This document shows, one piece after another, positions 45,122 through 53,819 of a DNA stretch of 64,000 nucleotides. This DNA comes from Hormiphora californensis (lineage: Eukaryota; Ctenophora; Tentaculata; Cydippida; Pleurobrachiidae). The stretch lies in NCBI GenBank assembly GCA_020137815.1, contig CM035351.1, forward strand, positions 3,683,409-3,747,408, in the 5' to 3' direction. The first letter of the stretch is position 1. Each line of letters opens with the position of its first letter. The notes under the pieces are model-generated. The model was not told the DNA's origin and searched no databases. It saw only the letters and a program-made list of their open reading frames with translations. Made by a program: the position numbers and the translations under genes.

Positions 45122-45700
45122 GGGAGAGCTCTATGGCGGCGCATTACCGCAAAACCAAAACATTTAAAAAATATATAAAACGTGTTACAAAATATAAAAT
45201 AATACTAATAAAATACATGAAAAAAGAAAAGAAACATGGTTTTTTTTAAAATATCTTTTTTGAAAACATATGTTTTAAAAAAAATTTGAAAACAATTTTC
45301 GAAAATTTTGATTTTGCGTGAATGCGCCACGTGGCCGGCTCAATGACGCACGCACTATAAAATCTGGGTACCTTTCATTGCTAACAATTCATCAATTTTG
45401 ACGGTCGAGACAGGTTAGGGCTGTCGTTAGGGTCTGGTTAGGGTTGGTAAAAATATATTTTTCGCCGCAGCACACAACGTGTGTGCGTCATTGAGCCGGC
45501 CACGTGGCGCATTGACGCAAAATCAAAATTTTCGAAAACTGTTTTCATTTTTTTTTAAAAAATATATTTTCAAAAAAGATATTTTAAAAAAAACCATGTT
45601 TCTTTATTTTTTCATGTATTTTAAAACACGTTTTTTTATTTTTTTAAAATATTTTTTATGTTTTGATTTTGCGGTAATGCGCCGCCATAGAGCTCTCCCT
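45122..45700. mobile_element. Fold-back element with about 230-bp arms
   Basis: GGGAGAGCTCTATGGCGGCG at 45122 is mirrored by CGCCGCCATAGAGCTCTCCC ending at 45699. The arms extend through AT-rich DNA to CACGTGGCCGGCTCAATGACG (about 45330-45350), mirrored at about 45486-45506. The loop of about 115 bp contains repeated GGTTAGGG/GTTAGGGTCTGG. No ORF. Confidence 0.85.
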
Positions 45701-46182
45701 ATAAACAAAGTGGGTTTTTGCATTTGTGATACATCATTCAGACATAAGTAAATATAGATTAACATTTAACGTTTATTGTTTAATCTGGTTCCGTAAAAAG
45801 ATTAAAAAGCCGTCCGGAGGCACATGGTAGAGGGCAGGAGACCCACAGGAGAGGATAAAGACCCGCAGCATGAAACTCACGATTGTCACGCGTGATCTTC
45901 ATGTGTGATACTGTGTGAAAAACCAACACATATAATCTCACTCATACCATTGGTAAGGCTCCTGCTACACTGTAGCAGCTACAAGGAAATGTTAAAGAAT
46001 TTAACATTTCCCTGTAGCTACTTAAAGAGTTTAAAAAGTTTTTTAAAAAATTAAAAACTCTGAGCGAAACAAGAAAAAAACACGAAACAAGTTGGAAAAT
46101 TGATGCGCGTTTTAAAAAAGCTCGATTTTGAACGAATTTTTACGCTGCAATAAATGTAACGCGCGACTAATTATGATTTTAG
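45701..46182. other. Spacer
   Basis: No gene recognised. A small inverted repeat, GTAGCAGCTACAAGGAAATGTTAA / TTAACATTTCCCTGTAGCTAC, lies at about 45974-46020. Confidence 0.4.
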
Positions 46183-46706
46183 CGCTGCGGTTTAAAAGTA
46201 AAGTTATTAAGAATAAGGAACCATAATAAAGTTCAAGAGAGCACCCCATCCAAGAGCGTACCACCTCCAAAAGACACCACTCCCAGAGCGCACCACATCA
46301 AAGAGAGCTCCCCATCCAGAAGATACCGCGCGCAGGGGACACCACGCGCAGAAGAGACCGCACGCGCAAATACAACGCCGCGCTGGTCTCCTCTGCGCGT
46401 GGTGTCCCCTGCGCGGGGTATAGTCGAATTTTTTATTTAAGCGACAGGCCGCCGCGCACTCAATTGGTTAATTGGTCATATCTCCGGTTCCTGATAAGAT
46501 AAAGACTTGATCCAAGTTGCGTTGGAAAGATAAAATTTTTATCTTTCCAATGGCACCAAGAAAAACTCGCTAGCTTATCAGGAACCGGAAATCGATTTCA
46601 AGCGCTGCATTTTGATGCGCGGCGGCCTGTCGCTTAAATAAAAAATTGGACTTTATCTTCTGGATGGGGAGCTCTCTTTGATGGGCGGCGTTAAAATCTG
46701 GGTGTT
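46183..46706. mobile_element. AAGAGCGCACCAC-type fold-back element, copy A
   Basis: GGTTTAAAAGTAAAGTTATTAAG, then ACCATAATAAAGTTCAAGAG (46220), then units like CAAGAGCGTACCACC / CAGAGCGCACCACATC / GAGAGCTCCCCATCCAGAAG. The sequence from about 46300 folds back onto the right side (GTGTCCCCTGCGCGGGG and CTTCTGGATGGGGAGCTCTC). The right end carries GGGCGGCGTTAAAATCTGGG. It is interrupted by a nested MITE at 46421-46653. Same family as 52474-52760 and 55197-55557. Confidence 0.75.
46421..46653. mobile_element. Nested 233-bp TIR element with TA target duplication
   Basis: Nearly the whole element is two inverted arms starting TAGTCGAATTTTTTATTTAA and ending TTAAATAAAAAATTGGACTT. The centre is GTTGGAAAGATAAAATTTTT / ATCTTTCCAA. 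It is flanked by TA at 46419-46420 and 46654-46655. Removing it restores the complement of the host element's other arm (GGGGTA + TCTTCTGG), which shows that it inserted. Confidence 0.85.
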
Positions 46707-46899
46707 TGCGCGAAATGACGTCATATGGACCCCTGCTAGCACGCGCGCGACTAGCAAGCCTGATCTGAGCTCAAGGCAGTCCGCGCGTTACGTCAAGTCA
46801 ACAAAATGTAACTTAGTGTACCAAATCACCAAATCAGTAGATATTTTATGTTCTTCAACACACATTTCCTTTCTACTTCTCCTTCTGACGGAGGGAGGG

Positions 46900-47117
46900 A
46901 AAGGGAAAAAGGGCGGGAAAGGCGAGAGCGAGAGAGAGAGAGAAGGCTAGAGAGGAGAGAGAGAGGAAGAGATGAGAGAGAGAGAGCTAGCGAAGAGAGA
47001 GAGAGAGCGAGAGCGAGAGAGAGAAGATCGAGCGCAGGCGGAGAGCCTGTATCGCGAGAGTAGAACAAGCGAGGTATCGATATCTATATCGATCGCGTAC
47101 TTGCTCTAATCTACTCT

Positions 47118-47170
<53 letters not shown>

Positions 47171-47275
47171 TTCTCTGCTCTCTCTTTCTCTCTCTCTCTC
47201 TCTTTTCTCTCTCTCACTCTCTCTTTCTCTTTCTCTCACACTCATTCCGCCTACTTTATCATCTCTCTCTCTCTC
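46900..47275. repeat. (GA)n then (CT)n low-complexity DNA
   Basis: GAGA/GAGC-rich DNA (46900-47030) is followed, after an AT-rich TATCGATATCTATATCGATC centre, by CT-rich DNA (47118-47275). The two can pair to form a large imperfect hairpin. Confidence 0.85.
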
Positions 47276-47280
47276 TCTCA

Positions 47281-48395
47281 GAAGACTTCATGAGACACAT
47301 CATGAGACAATACGAGACACCTCACAAGACATCATGACACCTCATGAGCCATCACGATGTCTCACAGTGTCTCATAATGTCTCATGATGTCTCATGATGT
47401 CTCATAGTGTCTCATTAGGTCTCATGATGTCTCACGGTGTCTCATAATGTCTCATGATGTCTCATATTGTCTCATGATGTCTCATGGTGTCTCATGATGT
47501 CTCATAGTGTCTCATTAGGTCTCATGATGTCTCATAATGTCTCATAATGTCTTATGATGTCTCATATTGTCTCATGATGTCTCATGGTGTCTCATGATGT
47601 CTCATAATGTCTCATATTGTCTCACTATGTCACATGATGTCTCAAGACGTCTCATATGATGTCTCATAGTGTCTCATAATGTCTCATAATGTCTCATGAT
47701 GTCTCACAATATCTCATGATGTCTCATAATGTCTCAGAGTGTCTCATGATGTCTCATAGTATCTCATTATGTCTCATGGTGTCTCATGATGTCTCATAAT
47801 GTCTCATGATGTCTCAAGAGGTCTCATATTGTCTCATGATGTCTCATGATGTCTTACGACGTCTCATATGATGTCTCATAGTGTCTCATATTGTATCATG
47901 ATGTCTCATGATGTCTCATGATGTCTCAAAATGTCTCAAGATGTCTTATGATGTCTCAAAATGTCTCATAGTGTCTCATTATGTCTCTTGATGTCTCATA
48001 GTGTCTCATGATGTCTCAAAATGTCTCATGATGTCTCAAGAGGTCTCATATTGTTTCATGATGTCTCATGATGTCTCAAGACGTCTCATATGATGTCTCA
48101 TAGTGTCTCATTATGTCTCATGGTGTCTCATGATGTCTCATAATGTCTCATGATGTCTCCAGAGGTCTCATATTGTCTCATGATGTCTCAAGAGGTCTCA
48201 TGTGATGTCTCAAGAGGTCTCATGTGATGTCTCATAGTGTCTCATAATGTTTCATGATGTCTCATGATGTCTCATGATGTCTCATGATGTCTCATAATGT
48301 CTCATGATGTCTCATAATGTCTCAAGATGTCTCATAATGTCTCATAATGTCTCAAGATGTCTCATAATGTCTCATGATGTCTCAATAGGTCTCTT
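47281..48395. repeat. Decamer satellite, TGTCTCATGA phase
   Basis: About 110 imperfect copies of a 10-11 bp unit (ATGTCTCATG/ATGTCTCATA). Frequent higher-order variants occur (GTCTCATAGTGTCTCAT, GTCTCAAGAGGTCTCATATTG), some repeating every 150-200 bp. Confidence 0.95.
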
Positions 48396-48660
48396 GAGAC
48401 ATCATGAGACATTATGAGACACTATGAGACATCACATGAGACATCATGAGACATCATGAGACAATATGAGACCTCTTGAGACATCATGAGACATTATGAG
48501 ACATCATGAGACACCATGAGACATAATGAGACACTATGATACATCATGAGACATCATGAGACATCATGAGACATCATGAGACATCATGAGACACTATGAG
48601 ACATCATGAGACACTCTGAGATATCATGAGACATTATGAGACATTATGAGACATCATGAG
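48396..48660. repeat. Decamer satellite, inverted phase (TCATGAGACA)
   Basis: At about 48391-48400 (GGTCTCTTGAGACATC) the same decamer switches to the opposite strand. ATCATGAGAC units continue for 265 bp, including the inverted counterpart of the AGAGGTCTCATATTGTC variant. Confidence 0.95.
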
Positions 48661-49033
48661 ACATCATAGGACATCATAGGACATCATAGGACGTCATAGG
48701 ACATCATAGGACATCATAGGACATCATAGGACATCATAGGACATCATAGGACATCATAGGACATCATAGGACATCATAGGACATCATAGGACATCATAGG
48801 ACATCATAGGACATCATAGGACATCATAGGACATCATAGGACATCATAGGACATTATAGGACATCATAGGACATCATAGGACATCATAGGACATCATAGG
48901 ACATCATAGGACATCATAGGACATCATAGGACATCATAGGACATCATAGGACATCATAGGACATCATAGGACATCATAGGACATCATAGGACATCATAGG
49001 ACATCATAGGACATCATAGGACATCATAGGACA
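48661..49033. repeat. Decamer satellite, ATCATAGGAC
   Basis: About 37 very homogeneous ATCATAGGAC decamers with only one or two variants, which implies recent expansion. Confidence 0.97.
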
Positions 49034-49198
49034 CCATGACAGACCATGACAGACCATGACAGACCATGACAGACCATGACAGACCATGACAGACCATGAC
49101 AGACCATGACAGACCATGACAGACCATGACAGACCATGACAGACCATGACAGACCATGACAGACCATGACAGACCATGACAGACCATGACAGACCATA
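49034..49198. repeat. Decamer satellite, AGACCATGAC, block 1
   Basis: About 16 perfect copies of ACCATGACAG. The same array reappears at 49638-49937. Confidence 0.97.
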
Positions 49199-50460
49199 GT
49201 CATAGTCATAGTCATAGTCATAGTCATAGTCATAGTCATAGTCATAGTCATAGTCATAGTCATAGTCATAGTCATAGTCATAGTCATAGTCATAGTCATA
49301 GTCATAGTCATAGTCATAGTCATAGTCATAGTCATAGTCATAGTCATAGTCATAGTCATAGTCATAGTCATAGTCATAGTCATAGTCATAGTCATAGTCA
49401 TAGTCATAGTCATAGTCATAGTCATAGTCATAGTCATAGTCATAGTCATAGGCAATAGGCATTGTCATTGTCATATGCATTGTCATAGTCATTGTCATAT
49501 GCATTGTCATAGTCATAGTCATAGTTATAGTTATAGTCATAGTCATAGTCATAGTCATAGTCATAGTCATAGTCATAGTCATAGTCATAGTCATAGTCAT
49601 AGTCATAGTCATAGTCATAGTCATAGTCATAGTCATATGACAGACCATGACAGACCATGACAGACCATGACAGACCATGACAGACCATGACAGACCATGA
49701 CAGACCATGACAGACCATGACAGACCATGACAGACCATGACAGACCATGACAGACCATGACAGACCATGACAGACCATGACAGACCATGACAGACCATGA
49801 CAGACCATGACAGACCATGACAGACCATGACAGACCATGACAGACCATGACAGACCATGACAGACCATGACAGACCATGACAGACCATGACAGACCATGA
49901 CAGACCATGACAGACCATGACAGACCATGACAGACCATAGTCATAGTCATAGTCATAGTCATAGTCATAGTCATAGTCATAGTCATAGTCATAGTCATAG
50001 TCATAGTCATAGTCATAGTCATAGTCATAGTCATAGTCATAGTCATAGTCATAGTCATAGTCATAGTCATAGTCATAGTCATAGTCATAGTCATAGTCAT
50101 AGTCATAGTCATAGTCATAGTCATAGTCATAGTCATAGTCATAGTCATAGTCATAGTCATAGGCAATAGGCATTGTCATTGTCATATGCATTGTCATAGT
50201 CATTGTCATATGCATTGTCATAGTCATAGTCATAGTCATAGTTATAGTTATAGTCATAGTCATAGTCATAGTCATAGTCATAGTCATAGTCATAGTCATA
50301 GTCATAGTCATAGTCATAGTCATAGTCATAGTCATAGTCATAGTCATAGTCATAGTCATAGTCATAGTCATAGTCATAGTCATAGGCATTGTCATAGGCA
50401 ATAGGCATTGTCATTGTCATATGCATTGTCATAGTCATTGTCATATGCATTGTCATAGTC
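49195..50460. repeat. (CATAGT)n hexamer / (AGACCATGAC)n satellite with higher-order repeat
   Basis: Order: CATAGT hexamers 49195-49449; a spacer with GGCAATAGGCATTGTCATTG at 49450; hexamers to 49636; AGACCATGAC decamers 49638-49937; hexamers to 50160; the same spacer at 50161; hexamers; the spacer again at 50398. The decamer + hexamer + spacer block repeats with a period of about 711 bp. Long open frames here (alternating Met-Thr, Asp-Tyr, Ser-His) are artefacts. Confidence 0.95.
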
Positions 50461-50469
50461 AGTCGACAG

Positions 50470-50580
50470 TCATTGGGACCATAATGGAGACCATAATGGA
50501 GACAATAATGGAGACCATGATCGAGACGGGAGACCATGATCCAGACCGTGATCCAGACCATGATCCAGACCATGATCGAT
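50470..50580. repeat. GAGACCATAATG / CCAGACCATGAT tail of the satellite
   Basis: Degenerate 12-bp units (GGAGACCATAATG, GATCCAGACCAT) end the satellite tract. Confidence 0.85.
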
Positions 50581-50599
50581 ACTATTATCGTTAGAATAA

Positions 50600-52110
50600 C
50601 TCACATTTCTCTTATCTATTTTGTATCTCGAGCAGCGCTCTGCATACTTGTACAACTGCTAGTGTTCCTGACCCAGTACACCTGTACTGGCCAACCAGTT
50701 CCAGATGGATCGAGCGTTCTCAACATGGCAACATTCAGTTCCTGGCGACAATGCAGGCGTAGCGGACTTCATCCGGCTAGAGACCTCAATCCTGGCTACT
50801 ATGAGAAGAATCGGGGGCTACCCTGACTCCAACAAGGAGGGTGGTGAATTTGATCCTAATAAGATCACTACCAGCAAAATTTCGAGTCTTGATACCAACA
50901 AGAAGGTAAAGTTGATTGCAGACATGGCCGGTCTGCTCTGGTTCCGAGCTCTGCCCCTGTCGAAGTTAGCTAGAAAACAGTTTGAGCTAGTGGAAGAGAA
51001 ACCAAATCTTGACGAGTCTAAGGAGAAGGTGGAGAAACTACTGGGACACTTAGAGCACACCAGAGACCGTCTCGACACTGTCAAGGACGAGCTACTGGAG
51101 CGTGACAGGAAAATGATCACCCTTCAAGAAGAGATTAGTGCCCTAAAAGACTCCATTATCTCGATGAAGGATTCTCAACTGGAGAGTAGCATCAATGCTG
51201 TCCAGACTGTTGTAAAAGAGGAAATGAGCAGCTATTCATCTGCCCTTCAGACCGCTGCTACCAACATGAAGCAGACGTGTGTATCTGCTCTAGCTCCCAC
51301 CAAGATACGTGCTGCCCTGGCCAGCGCCACAGTTGACCGATCTGCAAATCTAATAGTCTATGGTCTAGCCGAGAACAATGATGACAGCGACTCTACCAGG
51401 GTAAAGGAATTGTTTCAGAATTTGGCCGAGGCACCTGTTTTGGTGGAGGTTGATAGACTGGGGAGGAGGTGTGATGAGCATGTGCGTCCTGTTCGTGTGG
51501 TATTGAGGAGCAGGGAAGTAGCTAGGACCATTTTGGGCAAATCTGCTCAGCTGAGGGACTCCGATACTCATCAGTCTGTATACATTTCCCCAGACAGAAC
51601 TCTAGAAGAAAGGGCTGAAAGGAGGGATCTTGTTGCCAGAATGAGAGAGAAGAGGGAGAAAGAGCCAGAGAAGGTTTTTAGAATCAGGAGAGGCTCTGTT
51701 ATCGAGATCAATGAGTGAGTGATTTTATGTGTGAGAAGGGGAGAGACTGAGCTGCTATATCGTGTATGTTCTTGTGCTCGGGCGAGAATGAGAACGAGAG
51801 AGGGAGTCATGAGCTTTGATAAACCACTACATATTCACTTCATTTTACAGAATTTCTATAATTATTACCATTATTACCTTTGAAGTGTGAAACATATTGT
51901 TCGGACACGGTGGGTACCAGGGTGGGGCATCCTGGTAAACGCACACAAAAGACCTAACCCGTCTTCGTGTTATTAGCCTTGTTGCGCCACCCTGTATGAT
52001 GTATCCCCACCCAGTTTTGTCCAGTGTGGCTGGTTTTCTTGACATTATATATTTAATTTCGGCACATGCCACTGCCAGCGGCAGTTTTGATTGATTGATT
52101 GAATAAGGGT
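50600..52110 (+). mobile_element. Half-LINE 1 (ORF1-only retroelement) with TTGA tail
   Basis: A 5' region, one intact ORF1-like frame (50705-51718), about 370 bp of 3' DNA without any RT sequence, then TTGATTGATTGATTGAATAAG at 52088-52106. Short tandem-repeat tails of this kind mark LINE 3' ends. ORF2 is absent. The 5' end is uncertain. Confidence 0.6.
50705..51718 (+). CDS. LINE ORF1p-like protein (coiled coil + RRM + CTD)
   Basis: 337 aa, single exon, no stop. The N-terminal 85 residues contain a conserved hydrophobic stretch (MAGLLWFRALPLSKLARK). A coiled coil follows at about residues 95-160 (EKLLGHLEHTRDRLDTVKDE...LQEEISALKDSI). Then comes an RRM-like domain, ANLIVYGLAENNDDSDSTR...VDRLGRR...RPVRVVLRSREVART, and a C-terminal domain with VYISPDRTLEERAERRDLV ending RIRRGSVIEINE. 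This coiled-coil/RRM/CTD order is that of L1-type ORF1 proteins, RNA-binding chaperones that trimerise. It is paralogous to 53949-54941 (shared SALAPxKI and RPVxVVLRSR motifs). No RT lies beside it. It could be an RT-dependent element or a domesticated gene. Confidence 0.75.
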   Translation: MDRAFSTWQHSVPGDNAGVADFIRLETSILATMRRIGGYPDSNKEGGEFDPNKITTSKISSLDTNKKVKLIADMAGLLWFRALPLSKLARKQFELVEEKPNLDESKEKVEKLLGHLEHTRDRLDTVKDELLERDRKMITLQEEISALKDSIISMKDSQLESSINAVQTVVKEEMSSYSSALQTAATNMKQTCVSALAPTKIRAALASATVDRSANLIVYGLAENNDDSDSTRVKELFQNLAEAPVLVEVDRLGRRCDEHVRPVRVVLRSREVARTILGKSAQLRDSDTHQSVYISPDRTLEERAERRDLVARMREKREKEPEKVFRIRRGSVIEINE

Positions 52111-52473
52111 TTAATTATCTCTTTAACAGTTCTTATTTCTTACTAGGCGATTGGCACCGGTAAGGCGTACGCGATGAAGTCTGGTAAGTTTGTCACACAC
52201 TTTTGTAACACAATTTGGACGTTTCTGGTCAAAACCCTCGTTCATAATTCTTATCCAAACACATTCCTTTTTAAACCCATCAACAACCATCGTTATTGTT
52301 CTTTATTCTAACCCTGACAGCCTGTTTTTCGGATTTTCTCGGCTTTTTCTCTTTTTTGAAATTTTGAAAAAGTTTCAGTTCAAAAATTTTAACTGATTCG
52401 AGCTGTGATTTTCTCCGAGCGAAAAAACCGCGCGCGCGTGTGCGCGGCGTAATTTCTGGATTTGCGTGTAACC
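52111..52473. other. Spacer
   Basis: No gene recognised. The last part (52420-52450) is CpG-rich (CCGCGCGCGCGTGTGCGCGGCG) and leads into the fold-back copy. Confidence 0.35.
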
Positions 52474-52760
52474 AAACACCCAGATTTTAACGTCGCCCCT
52501 CTTTGATGTGGTGCGCTCTCGAAGTGGTGTCTTCTGGAGGTGGTTCGCTCTTGGATGTGGTCTCTTTTGGGTGTGGTGCGCTCTCAGGTGTGGTCTCTCT
52601 TCGATCGGGTGCGCTCTTGGGTGCTCTTGGAGGCTCTTGAACTTTATTATGGTTCCTTATGAAAGAAAGTTTGCTCCAAAAATTCGGGGAAACGCTAAAA
52701 AAAACGCTAAATTTTTGGGTATTTTGGGCGGTTTAAAAGTAAAGTTATTAAGTTATTAAG
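52474..52760. mobile_element. AAGAGCGCACCAC-type fold-back element, copy B (one arm)
   Basis: AAACACCCAGATTTTAACG and GTCGCCCC are followed by GGTGCGCTCTCG/GTGGTTCGCTCTTGGATGTGG units, GGAGGCTCTTGAACTTTATT (about 52629-52648), then CGGTTTAAAAGTAAAGTTATTAAG (about 52730-52753), a motif also at the left of copy A. Only one arm is present. It ends directly against LINE RT sequence. Confidence 0.7.
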
Positions 52761-52761
52761 C

Positions 52762-53734
52762 CTAACGATACCGATCACACCTTGTCATGTGCTAAGGGCG
52801 GTTATACAATTCTCAGACACGATAATATCAGAGACCTTATGGCTGAGATTTGTTCATATGCCGGCCTCAAAGCTGTTGAAACCGAAAAGCTTCTTCAACC
52901 ATGTCCAGACGGTATCCAGTTTCACCCATCGGCAAACACTGCTCCTGACGCACGAATGGATGTGGTCGCACTAGACCTGTGGCGTAAATCGCAACTTGCC
53001 CACATGGATGTGAGAGTTTTTCATGCCAATGCGCCGTCCCATATCAACACGCCCATTATAATAATAATAATAAAAATGACAGTTTATATCCCGCACTGAC
53101 ACAGTTTTAATTACAGACAACTCGTTTTCCTTCATTTGAAAGGGACTGCAGCAGACTGCCTGCTCCTAGCACGGTTCTCTGATAACGGTGAATTAGTCGG
53201 GAACTATCCCACTTGGATAACATTGTTACGGATAAAATAGCAGCCGTCTGGATCTTCTAGTCGTATCCGTTTCAAAGTGGACCTGAGAGCTTTTTGCTCC
53301 TTCAGTTCAGAGGGCGTTAGATCCGGAGATAGATAAACAGCCGAAAACTGTTTGGAGTCTTTGAGGTTTCGTGCTTTTTTGAGAAGCGCCAGGAGAGTCG
53401 CTCTCCTCTCCAGGGATACTAAGATCAACTCTACCGAAGGAATGAGTCAAGCAAAAAGCAATCATACGGTAAACGGGTTCGAGAAGTTGAAGGAGGGACA
53501 TTTTCTCCATTGGTCATGAACACAGCGGGTGGGATAGCTAATGAGTTTCACAAAGTCTTGAAGACACTCTCATCCCGAATCTCAACAAGAACAGGAGAAC
53601 CATACGCTGAAGTGATGGCTCATCTCAGAACGAGGTTACGGTTCTCACTACTGAGGACATGCCTCATAGCCTTGAGAGGAAATCGGAGGAAGATCGCCAT
53701 CGCCAACCTAGCTTGCACTGAGCTTGTTACGTGA
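52762..53734 (+). pseudogene. LINE reverse-transcriptase C-terminal tail, interrupted
   Basis: Two plus-strand pieces of one LINE ORF2 C-terminus. 52762-53045 has DTDHTLSCAKGGYTILRHDN, RDLMAEI, MDVVALDLWRKSQLAHMDVRVFHANAP. 53513-53731 has NTAGGIANEFHKVLKTLSSR, PYAEVMAHLRTRLRFSLLRT and ALRGNR, ending at a stop. These follow the pattern of a LINE C-terminal region common in sponge and cnidarian genomes (recollection of the family pattern). About 45 expected residues between the pieces are replaced by a minus-strand insertion of about 460 bp. There is no RT core, so this is a relic. Confidence 0.65.
53046..53510 (-). mobile_element. Half-LINE 3 (5'-truncated ORF1 fragment, TTA tail) inserted in RT relic
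   Basis: On the minus strand, 53428-53204 encodes ARNLKDSKQF...VYLSPDLTPSELKEQKALRS...YFIRNNVIQVG, the CTD of the same ORF1p type. The upstream part (53510-53430) is frame-broken. After the stop come about 125 bp of 3' UTR, then TTATTATTATTATTATAAT (complement of 53057-53077) as the tail. Orientation and tail show an insertion into the plus-strand RT relic. Confidence 0.6.
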
Positions 53735-53819
53735 AGTGAATAAGAAGAGGATAAGAAGAATTATCAAGACCATGAATTAATTTATTATATGTTTTCCGTA
53801 TTTTGGGTGTCAGCACTCA

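Noticed and set aside
49004-50401. 465-aa open frame of Met-Thr, Asp-Tyr and WSVMVCHGLS repeats
   Set aside because: Translation of decamer/hexamer satellite with unit lengths that avoid stops; open in several frames on both strands.
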